Origin: Lineus longissimus | Taxonomy: Eukaryota; Nemertea; Pilidiophora; Heteronemertea; Lineidae | Length of the DNA stretch: 64,000 nt | Reading direction: 5' to 3' | Assembly (NCBI RefSeq): GCF_910592395.1 | Contig: NC_088318.1 | Span: forward strand, 2,480,001 to 2,544,000 | Shown: positions 1-12,251 of the stretch, piece after piece | Layout of the letters: each line of letters begins with the position of its first letter | Position numbering within the stretch: the first letter of the stretch is position 1 | Position numbers and translations under genes: made by a program | The notes under the pieces: model-generated | The model's database searches: none | What the model was told of the DNA's origin: nothing | What the model saw: the letters and a program-made list of their open reading frames with translations, nothing else

Positions 1-3000
1 AAATTCCGAATCCGTCCTGTCACGTCTTGTTCGTCTTCACCAGTCGGTACCTTTTGTCCGGTCGCTGCAGCAACCCTCGCCTTCTCCGCAGCCTCTTTCT
101 GAGCCATCCAATTGTCGTATGATTTCTTCTTGGCACTATCCGCTCTTTTTCTGAAAAGGTCAATTTCTTGAGATGAATGGACGACTTTGAAAAAGATGCC
201 ACTGAGAATGACTAAGGTATTTTCAGCTTGGGAAATTATGACAGGGTCAACTAGGGACCCCCACTACCAGTCAAATCGGATACCACATAGTCGGAAGCTT
301 ATCTCTCCAGCAAAGGCCACAAACTGAAGATAAAAAATACTTCATCACCTTCACTTCACCTTAATTACAACTTTTTAAGAAATTTGTGATATGTTTTGAT
401 TAGGCCTTTTATGGGACTACTTGTTTTCCTATACATGTACAGTAAACAGTACAGAAACTTCAAATTTGACAGCCAAATTGACTTAGCAAATCACAAATCT
501 GAATTGACATGCAAAGCATACAAATAGGTAAGAGCAAGAGTGTCTGTGACCATGCAGATTCAACAATGTGTTTTTATAGTTAGGAAGCATCATCAAGTTT
601 TATTGGAGTTCAAATTTCAAAAGCTGGAGGTTTTACAAGTCTGAAGTGAGTGTTTCTAAAAGTCTGCCAAATGAGTATAAGGAGCAGTGTGATTTATGTG
701 ATTGGAAGCTGTAAGATGCTTTTCAAATCTGCTTGATTTTAAGCCACAGCAACGGTGTATGGAGGCAGAAGATGAGAGAGGTCAGCCCTGTCAAAGCTGG
801 TAGCCTTCCCCAACAGGAGACAGAGGCTCACATCGACTCATGACAGAAATGACACAGATTTGCGATCAACCAAGCGAAGCAATGAGAAAGAATAGGGGCT
901 GTTTACATGCTCAAGATAAAACAGGTTAGATATGTGGAGAACCAATGGCAAGTCGATGATCAATGCAAGATCTTTAAAAAAAACAAAATTGTCAATTCAT
1001 CAGTGTTTTGGTCAAAGTGGTGAATTGTAACAATTTCACTTTCATTGTCAGCGACTTCGTAAGAAGATAAATGAGAAATTTTGAATATAAGCCACTTTGA
1101 TATTCCATGAACTCTTAAAAGCTATGAATAGATTCTTTTGTTTTAAGACTTTCGAAAGCATAACCATGCTATCTGCCCTAAAACAAGCATGATAATGTGA
1201 AGAGGGTCTCCGAACAGAAGTCCCGAATTCCTTCTCAAGAAGTGGCAAATGGCCATCAACTTCATTGGTTTCTCATAAATGGACAGTGCATAGCGGATTG
1301 CTTTCAACTGAATGCAATACAAACATCTCCTCCAAGTCGGGATACATGTAGGGGATTTTGAAAGCGTCGTCGCTGCTGAAATAACGAAATGATGGCAACA
1401 TAATGAATGGGAGCATGCACACATTTACAAACTCTGCTGGACCTGAGGAGCAAAACTGATAAAAATTACAAATACACAAGAAACGAAAAGCAGGATAAGA
1501 AACAAAGACAACAGAACAATCTAACATTATACTGGGACATTTTGAAGCAACTTTGGCGATTCGTTGAGAACAGTTCTATCACTTACACTTTCTCAGCTTC
1601 CAGCTGTTTAATTTCTTTCCTGTAAGAAATACATGCTCAAGAGTTTAGAAATACATGTACAGTCAAAACTAACAAAGATGAGGTGTTCGCGACACTAAGT
1701 TTCTTTTGACAACTGCTGTAACCATACTTTGATACATTTTAGACTTTAATTCAGTTTTGTCCTGGTAAACAGCAAACTCTGTGTGGGCACTCTAAGATTA
1801 AAACCATTACTGACTCCACAAATCTGTCCGGGTGATTACCTTTTTGTTTGGGTGCTATTAATGGAAAGAATTATTTTGTTCAGGTGCTTCACCTGGACAG
1901 AAAGAACTTTGGAGAATCCTGGGCCATCTATAAAAAAACTTGAAAGTGTCAAAAGAAGGATGTTTCAATGTTTTCTTTGGTATAAAACCTAGCTATACCT
2001 TGCATTGTTGGTTCCTCCAAAGTGTACGTCCCATTTCAGTACACAAGTAGAACGTCTATGCTATCAAATGACCGGTTGGTCCCTATTGCAGGTTCTAATA
2101 CAGTTACTATTGTGTTTTATATGTACATGTAGATGCATAGGCCCCTGAATGCTAATTAGCGGGATTATCGGGCTAAACAATTTCCTAGCTAATCCCATTG
2201 TTTAGCCCGATAATCCCGCTAATTAGCATTCAGGGGCCTATGGTAGATGTGATTGCATTGTTTCACCGAATGACAATATTGGCAAGTGAGTTAAGATGAA
2301 ACTGTAAGTTTTACTCTGTGTTGTGGTGTAATGTATTTAAGTACTATGTAGTAACAACGTCACTGCACAGTGGTGGCGCTAAGAGGGTACAATTGGAAAA
2401 ACATTGACGAACCAACCTTTTCTCTTGATCATCATGCATATTTGTAAACATGTGTAGAACAATCAAATAAATAATAAATTGAGTATATGTCATTTAAAAT
2501 AGAGTAAGAAATCGCTAGCCTAAGGCGTGACATACAATGACAAGGCATACGAGTGGCAAGTGATGATTCGATGATTTGTAAAATGCAAACTGTTTTTACT
2601 AATTTAAATCATGTTTTCTAGTTTGACTGTTGATCTAGAGTGTTGTGTTCAGATGAAACGATCGAGTGAAAAAAATTCACAAAAAAGTCCAAAGTTGAAT
2701 CAAAGAACTAACTATTCGAGGTGGTGGCATGCAACACTTCATCATAATGACGTTTGTAATACCTTAGAACCTCCCACAACAAAGATGGTGGCTTGTTGGA
2801 ATGGTGTAAGCATGTGGCACAGCCGTACCGCCAGCGAAGCCTTATAGGCCGAAAGAACAGAAGAGATAAAGATTATGTTATAATCATTGGTCCATGATGG
2901 GTGTATGCAGACTGTCTACTTGTATGATGTTGATGATGTTTCTGCAACTGTCTAACAGTAAACGTTTGATTGGCAGATGATGTAATAAAAGTGACTTGTC

Positions 3001-6000
3001 AAAGGTTTCAAGCAATGTAGTCTATAGTGAATATTGAAATCAGGATGTCTGGATCATAAACCTGACACTGTTTTAGAAAACCACAACAAGCAGACAACCT
3101 TTAATAATGTGTGATCACATCTATTCATGAAGTAATATAAGTTTGATGGGTTAATATGATCACACCAGGATTGCTGTGCGCATTCTGAAATATTGATGCA
3201 TTCCTGATGATAAAGCATAATGTCACTTTTAACACCTTCAGCGCCGATCACGTAGATCTACGTGGCCCAAATCCCCCCTCTTTGAGCTGGTTATCGAAGT
3301 CTCACGGACTTCATGGAAGAACTACGCCATCGCCATCTTCAGGGCAAGATAGGAACTGAAAAGACCAAACGGTATTTTCAATTCCTACCATGCCCTGAAG
3401 ATGGCGATGGCGTAGTTCAGAACGTAATGACTTCATGAAACTACGCCATCGCCATCTTCAGGGCAAGGTAGGAACTGGAAATACCTCTTCTTGTCTTTTC
3501 AGTTTCTACCTTGCCCTGAAGATGGCGATGGCGTAGTTCTTTCATGAAGTCCATGAGACTCCGATAACCAGCTCAAAGGGGGAGGGGATTGGGCCACGTA
3601 GGTTCGGCGCTGAAGGTGTTAACCTGTAATGAATATGGTTATCTTATCAATGATTGATATACAGATTTTCCACTGCAATGCAAGTCAAACAGCTGAAGTA
3701 ACAGTGCTCAGTCTTCAGGACTGTAAAAATTGAAATACTGCCCATGGTTACCAATTACCGGTACACAGTATGAAATGAAAATAGCAGTGAAATTGGTGCA
3801 TGTGCAGCTATCTATTAAGACTATGCTATGCATCCATTTTGGACATCAACCCATGCCCTAGAGACCCTACTGTCATCACTAACAGAGCGGCCCAAATGTG
3901 GATGGGACGTCACCACAGTTCAATACTGCCATTATTGAGCTAATGACAAAGTGTGCCAGGTGGATGAATGTCGTGAATTTGATGTCCAAAATGGTGCCTT
4001 GCTGTGCTGAGGTCATCTGCATGGCCTCTATTAGGCTCATGCAAGTGGTATGAATGAATACCAGCCTTTCAGGAGGAGGATCGGGCTTAGGTTGCGCAGG
4101 AGGGACAGATACTTCTGGTGAATGTTGCACAGGAGGGAGAAGATAATCAGGATGGTCAGGACACTCACTGGAATGAAATAGTTGAATGACAGTAGCAAAG
4201 CTTTGATGTGAGGGAAGGAGAGTTTGTGATAGTTTGTTGGCAAGATCAGAATCAATCTTAGCAACAAATTGTGAATGTTTTTAAACTCAGAAATGAATTT
4301 TCAATTCGAGATTGGAATGAATATGTGTATAGACAGGACTGCTAGGACAGGTGGACATTTTAACAGCAATAGTTGAAAAGACTAAAATTCAAAGAAGAAA
4401 AGGAAACTAGTACAAAAACCAAGCCAGGGTGTAAGGAAACTCTTTAACACCTTCAGCGCCGAAGCACGTAGATCTACGTGGCCCAAATCCCTCCAACCCC
4501 CTTTGAGCTGGTTATCGGAGTCTCATGGCCTCAATGAAAGAACTACACCATCGCCATCTTAAGGGCAAGGTAGGAACCAGAAAAAGTATTTTCAGTTCCT
4601 CCCTTGCCCTGAAGATGGCGACAGCGCAGTTCTCTCATGAAGTCATTTAAAGTTCTGAACTACGCCATCGCCATCTTTAGGGCACGGTAGAAACTGAAAA
4701 GACCGTTTCCTTGCCCTAAAACCACAGTAAACTTCATACCTTTTGACAGATGGATGTCTAGCAGACAATATTTAGAGCAAACATATGATATCGAGACCGG
4801 CCGGTGGCGCCCCAGTTTCTAATGGTTTTGCCATTGTGGCGTTTTGATGAACTAGCTGCGTGTGATGTGTACGGGTTTGTTCATAGCGATATGCTATACA
4901 GTGAGACCGGCCGGTGGCGCCCCAGTTTCTAATGGTTTTGCCATTGTGGCGTTTTGATGAACTAGCTGCGCGTGATGTGTACGGGTTTGTTCCTATCGAT
5001 ATGGTATATATCGAGACCGGCCGGTGGCGCCCCAGTTTCTAATGGTTTTGCCATTGTGGCGTTTTGATGAACTAGCTGCGCGTGATGTGTACGGGTTTGT
5101 TCATATCGATGTGGTATATATTGAGACCGGCCGGTGGCGCCCCAGTTTCTAATGGTTTTGCCATTGTGGCGTTTTGATGAACTAGCTGCGCGTGATGTGT
5201 ACGGGTTTGTTCCTATCGATGTGATATATATTGAGAACGGCCGGTGGCGCCCCAGTTTCTAATGGTTTTGCCATTGTGGCGTTTTGATGAACTAGCTGCG
5301 CGTGATGTGTACGGGTTTGTTCCTATCGATGTGACATATATTGAGACCGGCCGGTGGCGCCCCAGTTTCTAATGGTTTTGCCATTGTGGCGTTTTGATGA
5401 ACTAGCTGCGCGTGATGTGTACGGGTTTGTTCCTATCGATATGGTAAATAGCGAGACCGGCTGGTGGCGCCCCAGTTTCTAATGGTTTTGCCATTGTGGC
5501 GTTTTGATGAACTAGCTGCGCGTGATGTGTACGGGTTTGTTCATATCGATATGGCATATATCGAGACCGGCCGGTGGCGCCCCAGTTTCTAATGGTTTTG
5601 CAATTGTGGCGTTTTGAAGAACTAGCTGTGCGTGATGTGTAGGGGTTTGTTCATATCGATGACCGCCCGGTGGCGCCCCAGTTTCTAATGGTTTTGCAAT
5701 TGTGGCGTTTTGAAGAACTAGCTGCGCGTGATGTGTACGGGTTTGTTCATAGCGATATGCTAAATATCGAGACCGGCCGGTGGCGCCCCAGTTTCTAATG
5801 GTTTTGCCATTGTGGCGTTTTGATGAACTTAATGAAAGAACTACACCATCGCCATCTTAAGGGCAAGGTAGGAACCAGAAAAGGTATTTTCAGTTCCTGT
5901 CTTGCCCTGAAGATGGCGATGGCGCAGTTCTATATTTTTGTATGTTTTTAACCTGCTCATCATCATGTAAACAATGTATATCCTCAATGTACCGCAATAT

Positions 6001-9000
6001 GTGGTTTGAGTGCAATAAAATTCGTAATTCGTAATTCATGAAGTCATTTAAAGTTCTGAACTGAAGATGGCGATGGCGTAGTTCTTTCATGAAGTCATTT
6101 AGACTCCGATAACCAGCTCAAAGAGGGGGAATTAGGGCCACGTAGATCTACGTAGTTCGGCGCTGAAGGTGTTAAAGAGGGTTGGAGGGTTTGAAGCACC
6201 CAGGAGTACTACAAAGTCATGTTATCATTTCTCTTCACATGACATCACTTACTTATCGTCCTCATTTTGTTTTTTCTCATCATGCTCCGCCTTCTTAATC
6301 TCAGCAATCCTCGCTTCTCGATCTTTTTTCTGGACCAACCAGTCATCAAAAGACTTGGGAGTAGATTTACGTTTATAGCCATAGATCCTACAATAAGAAA
6401 GGAAGAAAGAGCTCTGTGACAGATGGCTTGAAGTTGGATACTCCTAGATACAAACAATCATTCATTTAGTATTCAAATGTATGCGTGAGTACGTACTGAA
6501 GAAACAGCCTGAATGAAAGTACCACTACCGCGGTTAGAATGCTGGGTAAGTCTGGTGCCATTGGTGTACCTGGACAGATTCATAGAGGAGCGATGACTAA
6601 GGAGAGATATAAGTCACTTGCATGAGGACACAGAGACATGACGTAATTCGTGGTTACAATCTTTCATGATCATCATATCCCTGCCACCACACGTACAACT
6701 TTCCCAAGAGAAAACAAAGAGGATTTAGGCCACTTACATATTATAAGCTTTTTGTCTACCAAATCTGCTCGCCCGAAGCTGTTCCTTGGCAGTTGGATCA
6801 TCGATATCGACTAAACCATAAAGCTCCGTATCATCAGGGACCTGTTTCATCCGTAACACCTTGTTAGACGCCATCAATCGCCGAGTGGCCGGATCAGCAC
6901 TGAGAGGCGGCTCCTCCTCAAGATCGTCTAACGTTGCAGTGGCTGTTGTTGCCCGTGACTTTTTGTCTGAAGAAAATGAAACATAAACGGTCTACTTCTT
7001 GTCCATTCGCTGACATAAGTTGCTATAATTTTCCACCAGGTGTTATCCCTGCAACGAGAGACTTCAGGCACTCTGTGGATTAGGTGTCACCAGCGTAAAA
7101 CTCTATTGAAACTGCTGCCGTCTAATTTAATTGTTTTGCACAGCCAGCACAGTCTTGCCACCAGTAGAAATGAAGTCCCTCGTAGCTGTCTGCTGATGGT
7201 AGCAGAATCCAAGGGTGGAAAATTATGAAATCGGCGTCATTTTGGCACAATATTGTCCAGTTGCAGGAGTGAGTCAGCGAGTGCAAGCTAGACATAAAGA
7301 ACATTTTATATGACTGACCGATACTTACTTGGTGTTTTTGTGAGCAGCGATGCCAGATAATGTTTATGTTGGTTGGCCTTCTCGTCCTCCTTCTTCACTG
7401 CCATTAACGTCTCCTTCCCAAGCTCGACTTGGACGTTCTCTGCCAAAACTTTCTTCTTACGTACTCCCTTCCCCTTCTTTCTCTCCAACGGCGCAGACGA
7501 CGGCCGATGACGCCTCTTTGGAGAGTGGAAAACAGTACCTTCGAATTCACCAGGTGGCAGTATTTGCGTGTAGTAAATCTGAGTTTGCTTTCCATCCAAC
7601 CAGACGGGGAATTTCGAGTCGCTGTATTGATGGGCCATGCGAGGAAGGTTCTGGAATTCTGGTTTAAGACTAGCGGCACGTTGTTGCCATTGGAAGAGGA
7701 AAAGATGGCGCTCACAGTCCTTGTGGCCCATTTTGCTGGCAATGTTAAGAGCTGTGTTCCCGTCATTGTCAGTCTCATTGATGTTAGCACCTGACAAAGT
7801 CAAGAAAATATACAAGTTTGTCACTATTTCTGGGCAATGAGTTTTAGAGTTGAAGGGTTTTCCAAGTGTAGGTAAGCCTATCAAGACAGTTAAGGGTTCC
7901 TGTATAGACAGCAACCCTGACAAGATTTCTTAAGGACAGGTGTCATACATGTACAAAGAACTCTTTAGCTTCATTCAATCCACACGCCGTTTACCAAACT
8001 AAAAGTTTCCATAACTGTGGAATAAATTCTCATTATGATACAAGGACTTCCCATTAAAGATTAATGCTAGTTCTATCACAAACATTCAGAGTCACCCCAG
8101 GCACAACACAACAATTTGTATAGACCAATATCCATCACAATTAACTATAAACTCTTTTATTGAAACCTGCTGATAAGCTTCTCACACTCAATTGTGAATG
8201 ACATCTTAATCAATCAAGAGCACAAAGACTGTTCTCAAATCATACTTTAAAATATTTATGTATTATGCCAGTGCCATATGACATATAAAAAGATCGTCGC
8301 GCTTCGCTAAGTATTAGAATATCGCTGAAGGCGGTTTCACTAAATATGTCCTCATTCTATGGGAATCACTTAAGAGCTTTATCTTAAGGATCAACAGGAA
8401 AATGATTCTTCTTACGTTGTTTTGCACTTGGATGAACATCACTTGAAAAAATTATTATTCAATAATTTAAAGACTTGACCAAAGACACGTTACGCTCAGA
8501 CAACTGTACTGTAGGCCTATGCAGATAACCTAAGAATTTCAAACCAGAAGTAGATATTTGTATAAAATATCACAGTTTGGGTATGGTGATTTAAAAGGAA
8601 CCGCTTAAAAGTATGATTGGTGTGAAAATACATTTTGACCTGTAAGTTGTGCATGACATATTTGATCACATTTAAAAGTGTGGTTATTTAGAATTGGAGG
8701 CTCAGTGCTTGAAGCGTTGTCTTTGAGTGACACTAACCGCTCAAAAAATCGACGCATCCACTCACCCTTTTCTAGCAACAGATCAATGATCTTGCCATTG
8801 CCCCTGGCAGCAGCCACGTGTAACGCTGTCCGCCCCATCGGTGTTTTGGCATTCACATCAGCACCTAAAATATGGAGAGGAGTAAAGTAGCATGAGCAGT
8901 AACTGAGATTGAACAAAGGCGATGATAAAATTCATCTGATCTTAAATGGCCACCATGCACACTTGGCCATGCACACTTTGATTCCAGATGAAGAGTAAAC

Positions 9001-10262
9001 CTAGATTGTTGCAAGACACCTCGCTGCGCATTCAACTGGGATTTACCAAAATTCTGCTTCTACCCATCATGAACGGTCTACTCTTACCTGCAGTAACCAG
9101 CTTTTCTACCATTTTCATATTTCCTCGATGTGCAGCCATGTAGAGTGCAATAAATGCCCTCTCGGCCAACCACACCTGCCTCGACCTCATCGTCATGTAA
9201 TCCAGATTTGGAGTTCGATAATCGGTGTCCTGGGTAACACCAAGCTTGAAAACCTGGAAATGATTTTAAAAGTTTCAATTCGAGTTTCTCCACTGAGTAT
9301 GTTTATTCATTGCATGTATTGGAAATGACTATGAAACAATATTGATTTTAAAAGTGATGCCCCAATTGACCAAGGCATAATTGGTCCAAACTACAGTACA
9401 GACTCTCTGAGAAATTGTGCTTGTTTAACATTTAAGAACTTCTTTCAGTTCTTTCTGCAACGAATATACTTGCGCCAACCAAATCTTTAAAAACACATGA
9501 ACAGTAACACAACAGTTACCATGTCTCTACGATGGACCATTTTGCAGTGCAGTGTGTCATGAAGTCGCCACGACCTTTGATGATGCCAAACATTGCATCA
9601 AGTCATGACCTTATAAGGCCACAAGTGCAGTTTGAAATCAGCGGGAACAAATTTATTTAGTTACGTAGTCTAAGAAGGGCGTGGCTTACCCAGTCGACAT
9701 CATTGGCAGCGACAGCATCAACAAGGGTCTTCCACATGTACCACACCTCCAAGTGAAGAGTAGCACCAGGAACAATATCATTGTGGCGAATATCCGTCAA
9801 GTCAAGCAGGTCACCTAGTGTGAAGTGTAAATCATTTTACAGTTATTTTTCTGATCATACAAAAATCTTAAAGGCCAACTGCAAGCCATTTAGTAGAGGA
9901 AAATTGACATCAAAATTTGATGCATTGATATGATGTCCACCCTGCTATGTTACCAGATGGACTCGTGTGGGGAATTGTTGTCTAGGATCATCATGGTTTC
10001 TGGAAACAAGGAAGTAAAAACTTTGCAAGAAATTTCTTTTTTACTTACCATCATCAAGGTAATGAAGTTTCTGAAGGTGATAAGGTATTCCACAAGCAAA
10101 CTCCACCTGACCCTTAAGTTCACTGATTTTCATATCCGAGGAAACATTGTTCACATGAAACACTTCATCCGTGTGTAGTTTCACTTTAATTTTGAAAGCT
10201 TTATCCTTCGAGTATGAGTATGCTCTTGGGCGAAGGAAATGGGGTGGCGGTCTTCCTTTCAT
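1..10262 (-). CDS. ANKRD60: ANKRD60-like ubiquitin-like/ankyrin-repeat protein, 3' end beyond window
   Basis: Exons in transcript order: 10262-10049, 9814-9690, 9253-9088, 8864-8766, 7790-7329, 6966-6738, 6387-6253, 150-1. All have GT-AG borders and join in phase. Exon 1 encodes a ubiquitin-like fold (KIKVKLHTDEVFHV to LQKLHYLDD); the next finishes it (NDIVPGATLHLEVW). Ankyrin repeats follow (AFIALYMAAHRGN, TPMGRTALHVAAARGN, NDGNTALNIASKMGH). This domain order and the GIPYHLQKLHYLDDG block match vertebrate ANKRD60. Unlike the ~345-aa human protein, this one continues into a long basic, charged tail in which a motif recurs in adjacent exons (SFDDWLVQKK, then SYDNWMAQKE). Exon 6387-6253 could end at a TAA at 6249-6251, but a strong GTAAGT donor overlaps it and joins in phase to 150. 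The start is uncertain: the ATG at 10262 is preceded by open frame, so a further 5' exon is possible. Molecular function is unknown. Confidence 0.8.
2136..2242. mobile_element. 107-bp hairpin MITE with 7-bp target duplication
   Basis: Two perfectly complementary 46-bp arms (2136-2181 and 2197-2242, outer end CATAGGCCCCTGAATGC) flank a 15-base loop. The element is bordered by direct repeats GTAGATG at 2129-2135 and 2243-2249, as expected of a target-site duplication. No coding capacity. A 7-bp duplication does not point cleanly to one superfamily. Confidence 0.8.
3233..3618. mobile_element. TTAA-flanked MITE with nested inverted repeats, copy 1
   Basis: Termini are CACCTTCAGCGCCGA and its reverse complement, each next to a TTAA tetranucleotide (3229-3232 and 3619-3622). 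TTAA targets are typical of piggyBac and Kolobok transposons. Inside, a segment reading ACTACGCCATCGCCATCTTC recurs in alternating orientations, so the interior can form two further stem-loops. No ORF; a non-autonomous element by appearance. Confidence 0.8.
4448..6171. mobile_element. TTAA-flanked MITE, copy 2, expanded by an internal satellite
   Basis: Same termini and TTAA flanks (4444-4447 and 6172-6175) as the copy at 3233-3618, and the same inverted ACTACGCCATCGCC-type modules. It is about 1.7 kb because a 110-bp tandem array occupies 4793-5829. A further roughly 100-bp AT-rich stretch, about 5935-6037, is also absent from copy 1. Confidence 0.75.
4793..5829. repeat. 110-bp tandem array, about ten units, inside a MITE
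   Basis: Units beginning GAGACCGGCCGGTGGCGCC start at 4793, 4903, 5013, 5123, 5233, 5343, 5453 and 5563, an exact 110-base period. A shortened unit starts near 5661 and a last, truncated one at 5769. Units are nearly identical over about 90 bases; variation is concentrated in the AT-rich TATCGATATGG-like linker. Homogeneity suggests recent amplification. No ORF spans a unit. Confidence 0.92.
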
Positions 10263-12251
10263 TTTGAATTTTAGCACTCCAAGTCCAAAGATATCCTCAC
10301 ATTAAACAATTTATGGCAAGCCAACCGCACAACTGTCAGGCTTCTCTAGCATGGTTTGATCTTGGGTGTCACATAACTCTGAAAATTCAAAATGAGTAAA
10401 TATAATTAAGGTAAAATAATTTTTAGAATGTAAATTTTTCAGCTTCAGGCGCTGACCTACCTTCCATTCTTCAACTTCCCATGTTCTATGAATGATAGGC
10501 CTAATAGACCACATTTGAAAGTCGGTAAGCCAATTGGGTACATGTCATAACAAAGGCTCAACCTTCAATAATACTACACAGGCCACACCGTACTGTGTGT
10601 GTCAGTGGCAATCCTGGCATGATCATCCATGATCATGATGGATGGCATACTCTAGTGTCTACTGATCACTATCAGTCAGTGAATGTGTTACTGTTAGCCT
10701 AGGCTAGGCTGTAGGCTAACGTGAGTAAAAGATGCAACAAAATTAGAGTGTGTCAGAGTCAGTGCATTGCAAATGCCAACTGCAATGCCAATGAATGAGA
10801 TGTCACTGCCCACTGATAGTGATACTGTCATGTAGCCTAGCTGTAGGCCTACATTATTTATACATAGCAGATAAAGCTAAATGATTCCCCTGGGCCTGCT
10901 GCTCACCGAAAAATAATGTTTTGATGAGCGAAAATCCCAAATTTGAGGAAAACTTTTAGCGTATACAGACCTGTGAATCAGTTAGCTTCTTTTTGGTTTA
11001 CAAAATATGCAGAATTGATGATTGACAAGACCTACCAAAGCAGTTTTCTGAGAGAAGTTGGAGCTACAAAAAGTTGTAGAACCATGGAACCGCCATGTTG
11101 TTTACATCGACCACGTGACCACCCTGGCAACATTTCAGGTCTCGTTAGGGAGTTTTTCCCGAATGTACGCGATGATGACGTGCTCCATTAACAGGACGTA
11201 ACATCTATTTTAAAATGCGTTTCCAAAGTGATTGCATGAGGACAACCCATTTGTGTCGTATATCACTGGAAACGCCTGATTCCCCTGATTCTGCAGGATG
11301 TTAAATCGGGCATTTTGTTTCTTTAAATAAGTTATAAGCGTCGCATTTACTCCTTGGAAACGCATTTTATGATAGATGTTACGTCCTGTTAACGGGCACG
11401 TCATCATTGCGTACATTCGGGAAAAACTCCCTAACGAGACCTTGGGAACAGGAACGATTCCCAAACGCGTTCTCGCCTGTTCGACTTCTTCGAGAACACC
11501 GTCATGTTATTACATAAAAATACGCTTATTGTCATGATTGTGAAGTTTTATTAAATCACATTTTTCAATCGTTTCTTGTCCAAAATATCAAAATTATGAC
11601 CAATGGTCAATAAGCTTAAATTCACCTATTTTGAAACAGGAAGTCAACTGCGGGACCAAAGTTAAAAAGCCCGGATATTGAAAAACAAAATTTGCCCTTG
11701 ATTTTGACCATTTTCTTGCATAAAAACGTTTCTTTCAACAATGTTGACTACTTTTGCAAAAAGATGCATAGTGTCTGCAGTAAGATTAATCACTATTCTA
11801 ACAAATTCAATACTTATGGACTCTTTTGCACTGTCAAGACTAACTCCACAGTGACTGGGAGTGGGTTCGGAGACCAGCTGAGTCTGCTCCAGCTCCAGCA
11901 TCATGATGACGATGATCTGATTGATCATCCATCGGCCACGTCAATCGCCATTAGTCACTTGCAATGTTGCATCAGTGGTTGAAAGCATGACTGTCAACGT
12001 ATGCATGCTGCACCTGCAAATCACAGCTTATCAGGACTGGAGTTTGGTTTAAAGGCGTGATTGTGACCCAACCGTGCCACCCCCCCCCCCCCCCCCCCGT
12101 GACCCAACCTACCTGCTTGATCCTACCCTCTACATTAATCCTGACAGAAACCCTAGATGATGCTGATGACGATGAACTGTACGTTCTACAAGAAGTAAGA
12201 ACCGGTAGGCCTATGACATGAAGGATCTGATCTATATTTTATGTATTCCAG
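10263..12251. other. Intergenic/5' region between the ANKRD60-like gene and NDUFV2
   Basis: The 5' ends of both genes should lie here, but neither first exon nor either start site could be assigned. A candidate promoter patch near 11085-11125 contains CACGTGAC (E-box) and, on the minus strand, an AACATGGCGG (YY1-like) word. The fold-back element at 11137-11442 lies directly beside it. A C-rich homopolymer run occurs near 12080-12098. Confidence 0.4.
11137..11442. mobile_element. Fold-back MITE with arms of about 94 bp
   Basis: Left arm 11137-11230 (AGGTCTCGTTAGGGAG...) and right arm about 11349-11442 are imperfect reverse complements around a 120-base centre. No clear target duplication: flanks TGGCAACA and TGGGAACA resemble each other but are not symmetrically placed. 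No coding capacity. It sits in the probable promoter interval between two divergently transcribed genes. Confidence 0.75.

Larger units (their letters stand above)
151..6252 (-). other. Long intron of the ANKRD60-like gene, filled with repeats
   Basis: No coding exon was recognised on either strand. The interval holds the hairpin element at 2136-2242, TTAA-flanked MITEs at 3233-3618 and 4448-6171, and a 110-bp tandem array at 4793-5829. The remainder is AT-rich, without recognisable structure. Confidence 0.6.

Noticed and set aside
4793-5829. CRISPR-like array
   Set aside because: Direct 110-bp units without unique spacers, in an animal genome; a satellite.
12160-12197. First coding exon of NDUFV2 (ATG run ending at GTAAGA)
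   Set aside because: It ends in the wrong phase for the exon at 12252 and does not look like a transit peptide.
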